DNA of 64,000 bases. It comes from Synechococcus sp. PROS-U-1. GTDB lineage: Bacteria; Cyanobacteriota; Cyanobacteriia; PCC-6307; Cyanobiaceae. The notes below the pieces were generated by a model. It saw only the letters and a list, made by a program, of their open reading frames with translations. It did not search any database and was not told where the DNA came from. The stretch spans positions 2,418,001 through 2,482,000 of the forward strand of contig NZ_CP047951.1 of assembly GCF_014279755.1 (NCBI RefSeq), read 5' to 3'. The translations under genes were made by a program, and so were the position numbers. Positions 47,981 to 62,300 of this stretch are shown here, piece by piece (position 1 is the first letter of the stretch; every line of letters begins with the position of its first letter).

Positions 47981-48814
47981 ATGGCCAACGCACCATCTGA
48001 TGCGATGCAGCGACTGATCGAGGTCGTGGCACAACTCAGAGATCCAACAACGGGCTGTCCCTGGGACCTGGAACAAACCCATGCCTCCTTAGTGCCCTAC
48101 GTGTTGGAGGAGGCCCACGAGGTGGCTGATGCCATCCGTCATGGTGATGACAACCACCTCAAGGAGGAACTCGGCGACTTGTTGCTGCAAGTGGTGCTTC
48201 ATGCACAGATCGCTGGGGAGGAGCAACGGTTCGATCTCGATGCAATTGCCAATGGCATCAGCGAAAAGATGATCCGCCGTCACCCCCATGTGTTCGGCGA
48301 TGCCGAGGCCTCCAGCAGTGACGACGTTCGCCGCAGCTGGGACGCCATCAAGAGGCAGGAGCAAGCAGAAGCCCTGGCTGGCGCAACCAGTCCGCTCAGC
48401 GACCAGCTCAGAACCAAGGTGCGTGGGCTGCCGGCCCTCGCCGGAGCGATGACCATCTCCAAAAAAGCGGCCAAGGCCGGCTTCGAGTGGGATGACATGG
48501 ACGGCGTCTGGGAGAAGGTCCATGAGGAACTTGACGAACTCAAGGAGGCCGTGGCCAACGGCAACCGAGGCCACGCCCAGGAGGAGCTGGGCGATCTGCT
48601 CTTCACCCTGGTGAACGTGGCACGTTGGTGCGGCATCGGGCCTGAAGAGGGCCTCGCCGGCACAAATCAGCGTTTCCTGGATCGCTTCTCCCGCGTTGAA
48701 GCCGCCCTGGGTGGGGATCTGCAAGGACGCAGCATCCACGAACTGGAAGTCCTTTGGAAACAGGCCAAAGCTGCCATCAGGGCAGAACAGTCTTCAACGT
48801 CCGGATCCAATTAA
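47981..48814 (+). CDS. mazG: Nucleoside triphosphate pyrophosphohydrolase MazG
   Basis: The 277-aa protein has two tandem MazG domains. The first has EEAHEVADAI and EELGDLLLQVVLHA; the second has HEELDELKEAV and EELGDLLFTLVNVARW. These Glu/Asp clusters bind Mg2+ and hydrolyse NTPs to NMPs and PPi, a housecleaning activity. The signature CPWDLEQTH is near the N-terminus. ATG start; length usual. It is convergent with arfB, with a four-base gap. Confidence 0.95.
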   Translation: MANAPSDAMQRLIEVVAQLRDPTTGCPWDLEQTHASLVPYVLEEAHEVADAIRHGDDNHLKEELGDLLLQVVLHAQIAGEEQRFDLDAIANGISEKMIRRHPHVFGDAEASSSDDVRRSWDAIKRQEQAEALAGATSPLSDQLRTKVRGLPALAGAMTISKKAAKAGFEWDDMDGVWEKVHEELDELKEAVANGNRGHAQEELGDLLFTLVNVARWCGIGPEEGLAGTNQRFLDRFSRVEAALGGDLQGRSIHELEVLWKQAKAAIRAEQSSTSGSN

Positions 48815-48818
48815 TCGA

Positions 48819-49253
48819 TCAGTCGTCCATGGATGGCCGGCTCCGCCGTTGACGCTTGAGATCACCACGCTTCTTCTTCGTGTCCAAACGCCGCTTCACC
48901 GCACCGCGGCCAGGCCGAGTTGATTTGCGTGCACGAGGCGGTGGCTGCAAGCCCTCCCGCAGAAGCTCCGCCATGCGATGCAATGCCTTCTGACGGTTCT
49001 GCCATTGGGAGCGTTCTTCAGCGACCACAACACGAAGACAGCCCTCCACCAACCTTGTCTCGAAGTACTCCACCAGTCGGGCGCGACGAAATGGACCAAG
49101 GCCAGAGCAGTTCTCGACATCCAGCACCAACTCCACACGGGAATCGGTGGTATTGACCCCCTGCCCGCCTGGACCAGATGAGCGACTGAACCGCCAACGC
49201 AGATCTCTGGACGGAATGATCAAGCGCTCATTGACGACCAGATCTTGCACCAC
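48819..49253 (-). CDS. arfB: Alternative ribosome-rescue factor ArfB (YaeJ/ICT1-like)
   Basis: The 144-aa protein has the GGQ peptidyl-tRNA hydrolysis motif (residues 29-31, in SSGPGGQGVNTTDSRVEL). A basic C-terminal tail (KSTRPGRGAVKRRLDTKKKRG) is typical of ArfB, where it enters the empty mRNA channel of a stalled ribosome. It lacks the codon-recognition domains of RF1/RF2. ATG start; convergent with mazG. Confidence 0.93.
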   Translation of the reverse strand: MVQDLVVNERLIIPSRDLRWRFSRSSGPGGQGVNTTDSRVELVLDVENCSGLGPFRRARLVEYFETRLVEGCLRVVVAEERSQWQNRQKALHRMAELLREGLQPPPRARKSTRPGRGAVKRRLDTKKKRGDLKRQRRSRPSMDD

Positions 49254-51280
<2,027 letters not shown>

Positions 51281-51287
<7 letters not shown>

Positions 51288-51682
51288 AAGTGGCGCGCAT
51301 CAACCCGCTGCTGCCGCAAACGGCTGTGTTGCTTGCTGAGAAGTTGCAGCACCAGTGTTGGGTGCCGGTGGATGAGCGTCAGAAAGTTGGAACGACTGAG
51401 GCGGAACAGCGAAACAGGTGTCACAGCCGTGGCATCACGGCTGTGACACTCGGTGGGATCCACCAGATCCTCATAGAAAAACAATTCACCGGAACCAAAC
51501 CGAATGCGGTTCAACAGACCACTGCTCAGTTCCATCCATCCACGTTCAATCACATGAATGAACTGCACAGGCTCCCCTGCTCGGAAGACGGTTGTGCCGG
51601 TCGGCAACATCATGCGATCTACCTCAGGCTGTTCCTGGATGAGTTCCAAAGGAGTCAGCGGAGCTGAGGCAGACAACGTCAA
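51281..51682 (-). CDS. Cyclic-nucleotide-binding-domain protein without DNA-binding domain
   Basis: The 133-aa protein matches the Crp/cNMP-binding beta-roll: MLPTGTTVFRAGEPVQFIHVIERGWMEL, then FGSGELFFYEDLVDP, followed by a helix (SRSNFLTLIHRHPTLVLQLLSKQHSRLRQQRVD). The helix resembles the Crp dimerisation helix, but the protein ends there with no helix-turn-helix. It may act as a stand-alone sensor or be a shortened Crp relative. A 14-bp perfect inverted repeat sits inside the gene. Confidence 0.8.
51418..51449. repeat. Perfect 14-bp inverted repeat
   Basis: GTGTCACAGCCGTG (51418-51431) and CACGGCTGTGACAC (51436-51449) are exact reverse complements with a GCAT loop. The arms contain TCACA/TGTGA elements as in Crp-type operators, but reversed in order. 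It lies within the cNMP-binding-domain gene. Confidence 0.85.
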
Positions 51683-52102
51683 AAACCTGAATGAATGGAG
51701 TATCCCGTGACCGCCGAATGCTGACCATCACAGAGGACACGGCGAATTTGTCGATCCGAGCTCAAGTAAAGCTGCGATCCAGTTCCAGCTGACACTCAGC
51801 AACGCCAGTGCTCTGCAGAACAGGAAGCTTTGGAGTACGGGGGGTCCAGTGGTGACAGACCACGAGATCCGAAAGTTCGGAATGCACCTCCAACCGGCGC
51901 AGTCGGCACCAACCTTTCGACCCTGCAGCAAGGCTGCAGTGTTGACAACTGCGACAGCAGGGACTGTTGGCCAAGGAGGAAATCTGAGTCCGCCAACGGT
52001 AGTGACGGTTTGGGAAACGGACCGCAGCAAAGGGCCGATTTCCGGGTTCCCTTCCGGATGGTGAAGCCCTCCATAAGAATGCGCTTCGCAACGGCCGCCC
52101 CC
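51683..52102. other. Long leader region upstream of gcvT, several short hairpins
   Basis: No gene is supported in these 420 bases, although a frame in phase with gcvT is open. Hairpins include CCGAA-AG-TTCGG (~51870-51881) and CTGCAG-CAAGG-CTGCAG (~51923-51939). I looked for the glycine riboswitch core and did not find it. The region may hold the divergent promoters of gcvT and the cNMP-binding gene. Confidence 0.4.
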
Positions 52103-53206
52103 ATGTCTCTGCAGCGCACTCCCCTATTCGAGCTCTGCCGCAGTGTTGGTGGCCGCATGGTGCCATTTGCCGGCTGGGAGATGCCGGTTCAATTCAGCGG
52201 CCTCATCCAAGAACACAAGGCCGTTCGCGAACGGGTCGGCATGTTCGACATCTCCCACATGGGAGTGCTGCGCCTGGAAGGTGCCAATCCCAAGGATGCG
52301 CTGCAACGGCTCATCCCCAGCGATCTGCACCGCATCGGTCCCGGCGAAGCCTGCTATTCCGTTCTGCTGAACGAGCAAGGCAACATTCGCGACGATCTCA
52401 TCGTTTACGACTGCGGCGCCATCGATGCCGAACGAGGTGCGTTGGTGCTGGTGATCAATGCCGCCTGCGCCGACAGCGATACCGCCTGGATCCGTGACCA
52501 GATGGAACCCGCTGGCCTGACGGTGACTGACATCAAAAACGGAGGGGTGCTGCTCGCGCTTCAGGGACCTGAGGCCATGCCATTGCTGCAGGAGCTGAGC
52601 GGCGAAGACCTCAGCGGCCTGCCCCGCTTTGGCCACCGGGTACTCCAGCTCAACGGCCTAAGTCAACCGGTGTTCAGTGCTCGCACGGGTTACACCGGCG
52701 AAGACGGTGCAGAGCTGCTGCTCAAGGCCGAGGACGGACAAAAGCTCTGGCAGCTTTTGTTGGATCGCGGCGTTACCCCCTGCGGCCTTGGGGCGCGGGA
52801 CACCTTGCGCCTGGAGGCCGCCATGCACCTTTACGGCCAGGACATGACCGACGAAACCAACCCCTTCGAGGCAGGGCTGGGTTGGCTCGTGCACCTCGAA
52901 ATGCCCATGGATTTTGTGGGCCGACAAGCTCTGGAGCAGGCGGCGGAATCCGGCCCCGCCAAACGCCTGGTGGGCCTCAAGCTTCAGGGTCGCGCGATCG
53001 CCCGCCACGACTACCCCGTCATGCACAACGGGGAGACGGTCGGCATCGTCACGAGTGGAACCTGGTCGCCCACCCTGGGAGAAGCGATCGCCCTGGCCTA
53101 CGTGCCCCGATCCCTGGCCAAAATCGGCACTGAACTGAGTGTTGAGATCCGCGGCAAGGCCCAACCGGCCACGGTCGTTCGCAAGCCCTTCTACAAACGA
53201 GCCTGA
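52103..53206 (+). CDS. gcvT: Aminomethyltransferase, glycine cleavage T-protein
   Basis: From ATG 52103 the protein is 367 aa; ATG 52079 would add eight residues. It opens with [26 protein letters not shown] and has the folate-binding motifs ([36 protein letters not shown]). The T-protein moves the methylene group from aminomethyl-lipoate on H-protein to tetrahydrofolate, which matters in photorespiration. The other gcv genes are not in the window. aspS follows after 49 bases. Confidence 0.96.
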   Translation: MSLQRTPLFELCRSVGGRMVPFAGWEMPVQFSGLIQEHKAVRERVGMFDISHMGVLRLEGANPKDALQRLIPSDLHRIGPGEACYSVLLNEQGNIRDDLIVYDCGAIDAERGALVLVINAACADSDTAWIRDQMEPAGLTVTDIKNGGVLLALQGPEAMPLLQELSGEDLSGLPRFGHRVLQLNGLSQPVFSARTGYTGEDGAELLLKAEDGQKLWQLLLDRGVTPCGLGARDTLRLEAAMHLYGQDMTDETNPFEAGLGWLVHLEMPMDFVGRQALEQAAESGPAKRLVGLKLQGRAIARHDYPVMHNGETVGIVTSGTWSPTLGEAIALAYVPRSLAKIGTELSVEIRGKAQPATVVRKPFYKRA

Positions 53207-53255
53207 ACCTCACCGCTGCTGTGGGAAACTCGCTCTTCTCCAGTTGAGATATCCC

Positions 53256-55085
53256 ATGCGCAGCAACGGTTGCGGCGACCTGCGCGAACAGAACATCGAT
53301 CAGCAGGTGCAACTGTGCGGCTGGGTAGACCGACGCCGTGATCACGGTGGGGTGATCTTCATCGACCTGCGGGACCGCAGCGGCACGGTGCAGATCACGG
53401 TGGACCCAGATCTGGGGGCCGACGCCTTCGCCGTCGCCGAGCATCTGCGCAGCGAAACCGTGCTGCAGGTTGAAGGCAAAGTTCGAGCACGCCCTGGCGA
53501 ATCCCTGAACGACAAGCTGGCCACCGGGGCTGTGGAAGTGCTGGCCAGCGGCATCACCGTGCTGAACAGCGTGAAGGGCAATCTGCCGTTCCCGGTGTCT
53601 GTGCACGACGAGGAGAACACCCGCGAGGAACTGCGGCTGCGGCACCGCTATCTGGATCTGCGCCGGACGCGCATGAACGACAACCTGCGGCTTCGGGCCC
53701 AGACGATCCAGGCCGCCCGTCGTTTCCTGGAGGACGAAGGCTTCATCGAGGTGGAAACACCGGTGCTCACCCGCTCCACACCCGAAGGCGCCCGCGACTA
53801 TGTGCTGCCCAGCCGAGTCTGCGGCGGTGAATGGTTCGCATTGCCCCAGTCGCCGCAGCTGTTCAAACAGTTGTTGATGGTGGGTGGGATTGAGCGGTAC
53901 TACCAAGTGGCCCGCTGTTTCCGCGACGAGGATCTGCGCGCTGACCGTCAGCCGGAATTCACGCAGCTGGACATCGAGATGAGCTTCATGGATCAGGAGC
54001 AGATCCTGGAGCTGAACGAATCGCTGATCTGCGCCATTTGGAAGGCGGTCAAAGGCATCGAGCTGCCTCGTCCCTTCCCCCGCATGACCTGGCATGACGC
54101 CATGGAGCGCTACGGCACCGATCGGCCGGACACCCGCTATGGCATGGAGCTCACCAACGTCAGCGACATCGTCAAGGACATGGGCTTCAAAGTGTTTAGC
54201 GGTGCCGTGAAGTCAGGCGGCGCGGTGAAGTGCATCGCCGTGCCAGGCGGCAATGACGCCATTTCCAACGTACGGATCAAACCCGGCGGCGATGTGTTCA
54301 GTGAAGCTCAGAAAGCCGGTGCCGGTGGCTTGGCCTTCATCCGCGTGCGCGATGGCGGGGAGATCGACACGATCGGTGCGATCAAGGACAACCTCAGCGA
54401 TGAACAGAAGCAGGAGCTGCTCAGCCGCACCGGCGCGGAACCCGGCACGCTTCTGCTGTTCGGCGCTGGCGACACCGCCACGGTGAACAAGGCGCTCGAC
54501 CGCGTGCGCCAGTACCTGGCCAAGGAGCTGGGCATGGTAAAGGCCGAGCGCGACAACGATCAGTGGAACTTCCTCTGGGTGGTGGACTTCCCGATGTTCG
54601 AGTTCAACAGCGACGAGAACCGCTACGAGGCGCTGCATCACCCCTTCTGCGCTCCCAATGCCGATGATCTCGGCAGCGATGCGACGCAATGGGCCGAGAC
54701 CCTCCCCGGCGCTCGGGCCCAGGCCTACGACCTTGTGCTCAATGGCCTTGAGCTCGGTGGCGGCTCCCTGCGGATCCACGACTCCGCCCTGCAGCGCCAG
54801 GTGCTGCAAACCGTTGGCCTGCCACTCGAGGAAGCCCAGGAGCAGTTCGGCTTCCTGATGGATGCTCTCGATGTGGGCGCGCCTCCCCACGGCGGCCTGG
54901 CCTTCGGTGTAGACCGCATGGTGATGCTGCTGGCCGGCGAGGAATCGATCCGCGACACGATCGCCTTCCCCAAGACCCAGCAAGCCCGCTGCCTGATGAC
55001 CAATGCCCCTGGTGGCGTGGCCGACAAGCAGCTGGAGGAACTGCATGTGGCCAGCACCTGGGTGGAGCCCGACCAGGAGGACTGA
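53256..55085 (+). CDS. aspS: Aspartyl-tRNA synthetase
   Basis: From ATG 53256 the protein is 609 aa, the bacterial-type length with a GAD insertion domain. An N-terminal OB-fold ([23 protein letters not shown]) leads to class II motif 2 ([20 protein letters not shown]) and motif 3 ([13 protein letters not shown]). [10 protein letters not shown] marks the hinge. In cyanobacteria, which use GatCAB, this may be a discriminating or non-discriminating form; the sequence does not settle it. Confidence 0.97.
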   Translation: MRSNGCGDLREQNIDQQVQLCGWVDRRRDHGGVIFIDLRDRSGTVQITVDPDLGADAFAVAEHLRSETVLQVEGKVRARPGESLNDKLATGAVEVLASGITVLNSVKGNLPFPVSVHDEENTREELRLRHRYLDLRRTRMNDNLRLRAQTIQAARRFLEDEGFIEVETPVLTRSTPEGARDYVLPSRVCGGEWFALPQSPQLFKQLLMVGGIERYYQVARCFRDEDLRADRQPEFTQLDIEMSFMDQEQILELNESLICAIWKAVKGIELPRPFPRMTWHDAMERYGTDRPDTRYGMELTNVSDIVKDMGFKVFSGAVKSGGAVKCIAVPGGNDAISNVRIKPGGDVFSEAQKAGAGGLAFIRVRDGGEIDTIGAIKDNLSDEQKQELLSRTGAEPGTLLLFGAGDTATVNKALDRVRQYLAKELGMVKAERDNDQWNFLWVVDFPMFEFNSDENRYEALHHPFCAPNADDLGSDATQWAETLPGARAQAYDLVLNGLELGGGSLRIHDSALQRQVLQTVGLPLEEAQEQFGFLMDALDVGAPPHGGLAFGVDRMVMLLAGEESIRDTIAFPKTQQARCLMTNAPGGVADKQLEELHVASTWVEPDQED

Positions 55086-55188
55086 CCTCTGAAGCTGGAC
55101 TGAGCAGATCCCGAAGGGAATCAGCGCATTTGTCGCACCGCGGTCAACGGCGAGGAACCCTGAAGTTGGACTTCACCAAGGCCAGCTT

Positions 55189-56322
55189 TTGCCCAGTAAG
55201 CCCCGACGGACAGGGGGAACCCGTGAGCGCCGCAGCAGCGGCACGACGGATCTGCTGCGGCTGTATCTCCAGGACATTGGCCGCGTCGACCTTCTCACCA
55301 ACGAAGAGGAGGTCACACTGGCGCGTCTGGTGCAGCGCCGCGAAGCACTACTGCACCAGCAACGGGATCTGGCCGATAGCCATGCGGCCATTGGGGAACT
55401 TCATCGTCTCGAAGAGCTGCAGCGCCGCGAAGCGAACCAGCACAGCCACTGGCCGACCAAGCAAGAATGGGCCCGGGCGGCCGGGCTGCCCTTGCCGGAG
55501 TTGCAGCAGCGAATCGACGTGGGCTACCAGGTCTGGGCTGAGCAGGCACAACTGGAGGCCAAAGACTTAAGGGTTGCCCTTCGCAACGGGCGGCGGGCCA
55601 AAGACCACATGATTCAGGCCAACCTGCGGCTTGTGGTGGCGGTGGCCAAGAAATATCAGCAGCGAGGCATGGAACTCCTGGACCTTGTGCAGGAAGGGAC
55701 GCTCGGGCTGGAACGGGCGGTGGAAAAGTTCGATCCCACCCGTGGCTTTCGCTTCAGCACTTACGCCTACTGGTGGATCCGTCAGGGCATCACCAGGGCG
55801 ATCGCCACCCAGAGCCGCACCATACGTTTGCCCGTCCACGTCACCGAAAAACTGAACCGGATCAAGCGGGTTCAGCAAGAAATTGCGAGCAACGAAGGGC
55901 GCATCGCCTCCATCGCGGATCTGTCGAGAGAGCTCGGCATCAGTGAGGACACCGTGCGCCAGACCCTGGCCCGGGTGCCACGCTCGGTCTCTCTGGACAC
56001 CCGCGTCGGCCGCGAACAGGACACCCAGCTCGGGGATCTGATCGAAGACGGTCATGCCACCCCTGAGCAAACCCTCACCCACCACGAACTCCACAACGAT
56101 CTGGAACATCTGCTGGACGAACTCACCAGCCGGGAAGCCGCTGTGCTGCGCCGCCGCTTTGGGCTGGAGGACGACACACCCCAAACGCTGGCCCAGATCG
56201 GAGAAGAGCTGAAGCTGTCTCGAGAACGCGTTCGTCAGATCGAAACCCGCGCCTTGCTCAAACTGCGACAACCCCAACGACGCAGCAAAGTCCGCGATTA
56301 CATCCAGGGCCTGGATTCGTAA
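55189..56322 (+). CDS. Group 2 sigma-70 family RNA polymerase sigma factor
   Basis: The 377-aa protein (TTG start) has region 1.2 ([22 protein letters not shown]), region 2 ([34 protein letters not shown] and [18 protein letters not shown] as two blocks), region 3, and region 4 with a helix-turn-helix ([24 protein letters not shown]). It lacks the long region 1.1 of the main factor. Cyanobacteria carry several such non-essential SigB/C/D-type factors for stress and light response. Dps follows 29 bases later, a pairing compatible with stress regulation. Confidence 0.93.
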   Translation: MPSKPRRTGGTRERRSSGTTDLLRLYLQDIGRVDLLTNEEEVTLARLVQRREALLHQQRDLADSHAAIGELHRLEELQRREANQHSHWPTKQEWARAAGLPLPELQQRIDVGYQVWAEQAQLEAKDLRVALRNGRRAKDHMIQANLRLVVAVAKKYQQRGMELLDLVQEGTLGLERAVEKFDPTRGFRFSTYAYWWIRQGITRAIATQSRTIRLPVHVTEKLNRIKRVQQEIASNEGRIASIADLSRELGISEDTVRQTLARVPRSVSLDTRVGREQDTQLGDLIEDGHATPEQTLTHHELHNDLEHLLDELTSREAAVLRRRFGLEDDTPQTLAQIGEELKLSRERVRQIETRALLKLRQPQRRSKVRDYIQGLDS

Positions 56323-56351
56323 ACCCAAAGCTCACCTGTCCCCAGCAATCC

Positions 56352-56828
56352 ATGGACATGGACATCGACATCGGCCTCTCCCAAGAGCAGCGCAGCACCA
56401 TCGCCGATGGACTTGGCCGGCTTTTGGCGGACACCTACGTGCTGTACGGAAAAACCCACGGCTTCCACTGGAATGTCACCGGGCCGATGTTCAACACGCT
56501 GCACCTGATGTTCATGGAGCAGTACACCGAACTGTGGACCGCACTGGATGAGATTGCCGAACGGATCCGTGCCCTTGGCCTGATGGCCCCCCATGGCGGC
56601 AGCACCCTGGCGGCCTTGTCATCCATCACAGAAGCCGAGCAACATCCAGCAGCATTGGACATGGTTCGGGAGCTGGTGGCGGGCCATGAAGCGGTGGCAC
56701 GAACAGCGCGCAGTGTTTTCGCGTTGGCAGACGCGGCAGACGATCAGCCCAGTGCAGACCTTTTGACGCAACGCCTCCAGGTACATGAAAAAACCGCCTG
56801 GATGCTGCGCAGCCTGCTCGACAGTTAG
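56352..56828 (+). CDS. Dps-family ferritin-like protein
   Basis: The 158-aa protein carries the inter-subunit ferroxidase site: [15 protein letters not shown] with His, and the [21 protein letters not shown] block with Asp and Glu. The four-helix bundle is full length. Dps dodecamers store iron and detoxify H2O2, and some bind DNA. The short acidic N-terminus (MDMDIDIG) has no Lys-rich DNA-binding tail, so iron and peroxide handling is the likelier role. Confidence 0.95.
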   Translation: MDMDIDIGLSQEQRSTIADGLGRLLADTYVLYGKTHGFHWNVTGPMFNTLHLMFMEQYTELWTALDEIAERIRALGLMAPHGGSTLAALSSITEAEQHPAALDMVRELVAGHEAVARTARSVFALADAADDQPSADLLTQRLQVHEKTAWMLRSLLDS

Positions 56829-56879
56829 CGCATTCACCGACTGGCCTCTGGAGAACACGACCAACGCCAGGTAATTTGA

Positions 56880-58547
<1,668 letters not shown>

Positions 58548-58556
58548 ACCGCATTG

Positions 58557-59174
58557 ATGGCTGACTTCCAACGTCTCCCGGTAGTGGAAACCTTCCATTC
58601 CCTACAGGGAGAGGGTCACCATGCAGGGCGCAGTGCTTTTTTCATCCGTCTTGCCGGCTGCAATGTGGGTTGTCCATGGTGTGACACCAAACACTCCTGG
58701 CCCGTTGATCAGCATCCCGCCATTGCCGTGGAGACGTTGGCTCAACAGGCTCTGAACGCACAAAACAACGGAGCCGCTTTTGTGGTGGTCACGGGTGGAG
58801 AACCTCTTCATCAAGACCTTGCCCCCCTGACACAAGCTCTTAATCATCACGTCGACCTGCCCATTCACCTGGAAACCAGTGGCGTGGATCCCCTCAGTGG
58901 ACGTTTTGACTGGATCACCCTCTCACCGAAACGCCACCAACCTCCCAGGCATGACCTCTTGCAGGCTTGCCATGAGCTGAAAGTCGTGGTGCATGGCCCG
59001 GAAGACATCCGCTTCGCTGCTGCGATGGAGATGAAGTGCCACGACGACACCCTGCGATTGCTGCAACCTGGATGGGAGAGCGCAACAGGAGAACAGCTGG
59101 CTGTGAAGCATGTGCTTCAGCACGCCAAATGGCGCCTCAGCATTCAAAGCCACAAATGGCTAGGAATCCGCTGA
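58557..59174 (+). CDS. queE: 7-carboxy-7-deazaguanine synthase
   Basis: The 205-aa radical-SAM enzyme has the CxxxCxxC cluster motif at Cys35, Cys39 and Cys42 (GCNVGCPWCDTKHSW), the short form typical of QueE, and TGGEPL for SAM binding. It converts 6-carboxytetrahydropterin to CDG in the queuosine pathway; QueC, the next enzyme, is encoded at 63695. A TTG one codon upstream of the ATG is also possible. Confidence 0.95.
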   Translation: MADFQRLPVVETFHSLQGEGHHAGRSAFFIRLAGCNVGCPWCDTKHSWPVDQHPAIAVETLAQQALNAQNNGAAFVVVTGGEPLHQDLAPLTQALNHHVDLPIHLETSGVDPLSGRFDWITLSPKRHQPPRHDLLQACHELKVVVHGPEDIRFAAAMEMKCHDDTLRLLQPGWESATGEQLAVKHVLQHAKWRLSIQSHKWLGIR

Positions 59175-59330
59175 GGGGCGAGGTTGTCGGCTGTCCTACT
59201 TCAGCGAGTTCTCTGCCCAAAAGGACAGACAGAACTTCTAGCCCCAACTGGAGCTATGTTGATCTAATACTGGCTGCAGTCGACACCAATCAATCGTCAC
59301 GACCAAACCACCGATCAACCTCTTCGATCG

Positions 59331-62300
59331 ATGCCTAACAGAAACCCGTCAAAAAAGACAAAGCAAGGAGCGACGGGGAACAAGGTCACTCAAAAAAATA
59401 GCGGGAAATTTAAGCAACAAAACCTAATTCGTCCTTCAACATTTACCTCAGCAAAGGACGACGATGGCAATGGCCTTGTGGATGGGTCTGAGAAAACCGC
59501 ATATCAGCTCTATAACTCCGGCAATCCTCTTTTTATCTCCACAAAATCAGGGAAAACATTTTCCAACAAAACGTCCACGAAATGGTCCATCCTCGCGGCG
59601 GTTCCTGAAAAGCAGGGCCATCTCGCCTTAGTTAACAACAATCAATCCCGAAAGATCAAGCACAAGGTCTGGGAGATCAATGCCCAAGGAATAATTCAAT
59701 CGAAAGGACGCTGGCTGTCCGAACGGGCACTTGGATCTCAAGGCTATGAAGCTAGTTTTGGCATCGATTTCAACGGCGACGGGGTGATTGAGGCTGATGC
59801 CTTGGTCGATGCTGGAGATGCCAGCTACGTCCTGTCAGGAACTGCTGCTGTTGGCGAGAGATTAAAAGTTCAACGCAAGGCTGATGACCCGGACGGCAAC
59901 GGAAAAGCCGCTATCACATGGCAATCATCCTCAAAGTCTGGAGGATGGACAACAATCGGCACACAAAAATCGCTGAAGGTTCCAACCAACCTTGACGGTT
60001 CACAAATCCGCGCGCGGATTGACTACGTCGATAGCGATGGTTTCAAAGAAACTGTTTTCACACCAGCGCTGGATATCCCCTACGTCGACGCGGGAAATGC
60101 CAGTTATGTCATTTCTGGAACCGCTGCTGTTGGCGAAATATTGAAGCTAGAGCAGAAGTCTAATGACCCTGATGGCAACGGAAACCCCATCATCAAATGG
60201 CAGTCATCCTCAGGGGGGGACAACTGGACCACCATCGGCACCCTCAGCACACTGAAGGTGCCCAGCTCCCTCGATGGCTCACAGATCCGTGCGCAAATCG
60301 ATTACACCGATGGTGAAGGTTTTGATGAAACTGTTTTCACAAACTCGCTCACCATCCCCTACGTCGATGATGGTGACGCCGCCTTCCTCATCACAGGCAC
60401 CCCAGAAGTCGGACAAACCCTCTCCATCACAAAGTCCGACAACGATCCTGATGGCGATGGTGATGGCACACGCTCCATCTCCTGGCTCCAATCCACCGAT
60501 GGGGTCAACTGGTCTCGCAGCAGCTCCGAGAGCAGCTTCAACATCCCCCACGACCTAGAAGGGCATCGCATTGTTGCAACGGTCGATTACACCGATGGAC
60601 AGGGATTCGCTGAATCCATTGACACCAACATCCTCACCATTCCCTACATCGATGACGGTGACGCCGCCTTCCTCATCACAGGCACCCCAGAAGTGGGAGA
60701 GACCCTCTCCGTCACACGCTCAATCAACGATCCCGATGGCGATGGTTCACCATCCATCTCTTGGCTCCAATCCACCGATGGGGTCAACTGGTCTCGCATC
60801 AGTTCCGAGAGCACCTTCAACATTCCCCACGAACTAGAAGGGCATCGCATTGTTGCAAAGGTCGATTACACCGATGGGCAGGGATTCGACGAATCCATCA
60901 ATACAGATGCGCTCACCATTCCCTACGTCGATGACGGTGACGCCACCTTCCTGATCCAGGGCACTCCTCGCGTCGGACAGACCCTCTCCATCGCACGGTC
61001 CAGCACTGATCCCGATGGCGATGGCGATGGCGCCATGGAGATCAGCTGGCAAGCCTCGTTGGACGGAATGACTTGGTGGGAAGTCAGCACATCCGATCAG
61101 CTGGCGATTACTTCGGAAATCGCCGGTCACCAACTCAATGCCCTGGTCCAATACACCGATGGACAAGGCTTTAAGGAATCGATCTCAACGGAAATCGTCT
61201 CCGTTCCAGGGGTCCCAGGGTTGGATCCCGACGGCAACGATGACTACGGCGACAGCCCATCCACCTCAGGGCGCCTCACGGTCAACAACTCAGCGTCAGG
61301 CGAGCTTGGAGATCCCGGAGATCGCGACTGGTTTGCCATCGACCTGACGGCAGGTGTGCGTTATCAATTCAACCTTGAAGGAGACAGCCTTGCGGATCCT
61401 TTTTTATATCTGCGCAATGCGTCATCTTCACTAATTGATTACAACGACGACAAGTCAGGTTCCAGTCTTAATTCACAGATCACCTTCACCGCCGATACAA
61501 GTGGTACCCATTACCTCGACGTCGGTTCTTACTACGACGCATACACGGGCACATACACCCTGAGCGCTACAACGCTGAATGCTCCGGACCCTGGTTTCAG
61601 TAGCTCCGATGGTTATGGCCATGTCAATGCGCAACGTGCCTTCGAACAACTGCTGGGGGTTTCGCTCGACTCCGTTGATGCACTTGGAGGAAATCTTTGG
61701 GGTCTCGACAATGTCAATGCCCCTGAAGTTTGGGGTGGAGGCGGCTCCTTCTCAGGTGCCACAGGGAGCGGATCCACCGTTGCAGTGATTGACACCGGCG
61801 TCGATCTCGATCACCCCGAATTCACAGGACGAATCGTCGGTGGGTACGACTTCGTCGATGGAGACTCAACCGCTGATGACGGCAACGGTCACGGCACCCA
61901 TGTGGCCGGCACCATTGCCGGCGCAAACGACGGGAATGGCATCACCGGTGTGGCCTACGACGCCAACATCATGCCCTTGCGGGTGTTGGACGATGACGGA
62001 TACGGCTGGACCAGCGACATCATCTCCGCGGTGCGCTGGGCCGCTGACAGGGGCGCGGACGTAATCAACATGTCTCTCGGCGGCGGGGGCTACAGCCAGG
62101 CCATGGCTGATGCCATCAGCTACGCCACAGGACAAGGAAGCGTTGTTGTAATGGCGGCGGGCAACTCCGGTGGAAGCTCACCGGACTATCCAGCCGCCCA
62201 TGCCATCAACCAAGGCATCGCCGTGGGTGCTGTTGATCAGAACCGGGCACTGGCTGGATTTTCCAATCGAGCCGGCAGCACTGAGCTGGATTACGTCACG

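Noticed and set aside
51830-52102. 91-codon upstream extension of gcvT
   Set aside because: T-proteins start near [10 protein letters not shown]; the extension is compositionally unlike protein and covers the probable leader.
51683-52102. Glycine riboswitch upstream of gcvT
   Set aside because: The conserved core blocks of the aptamer could not be found on reading the leader; only unrelated small hairpins are visible.
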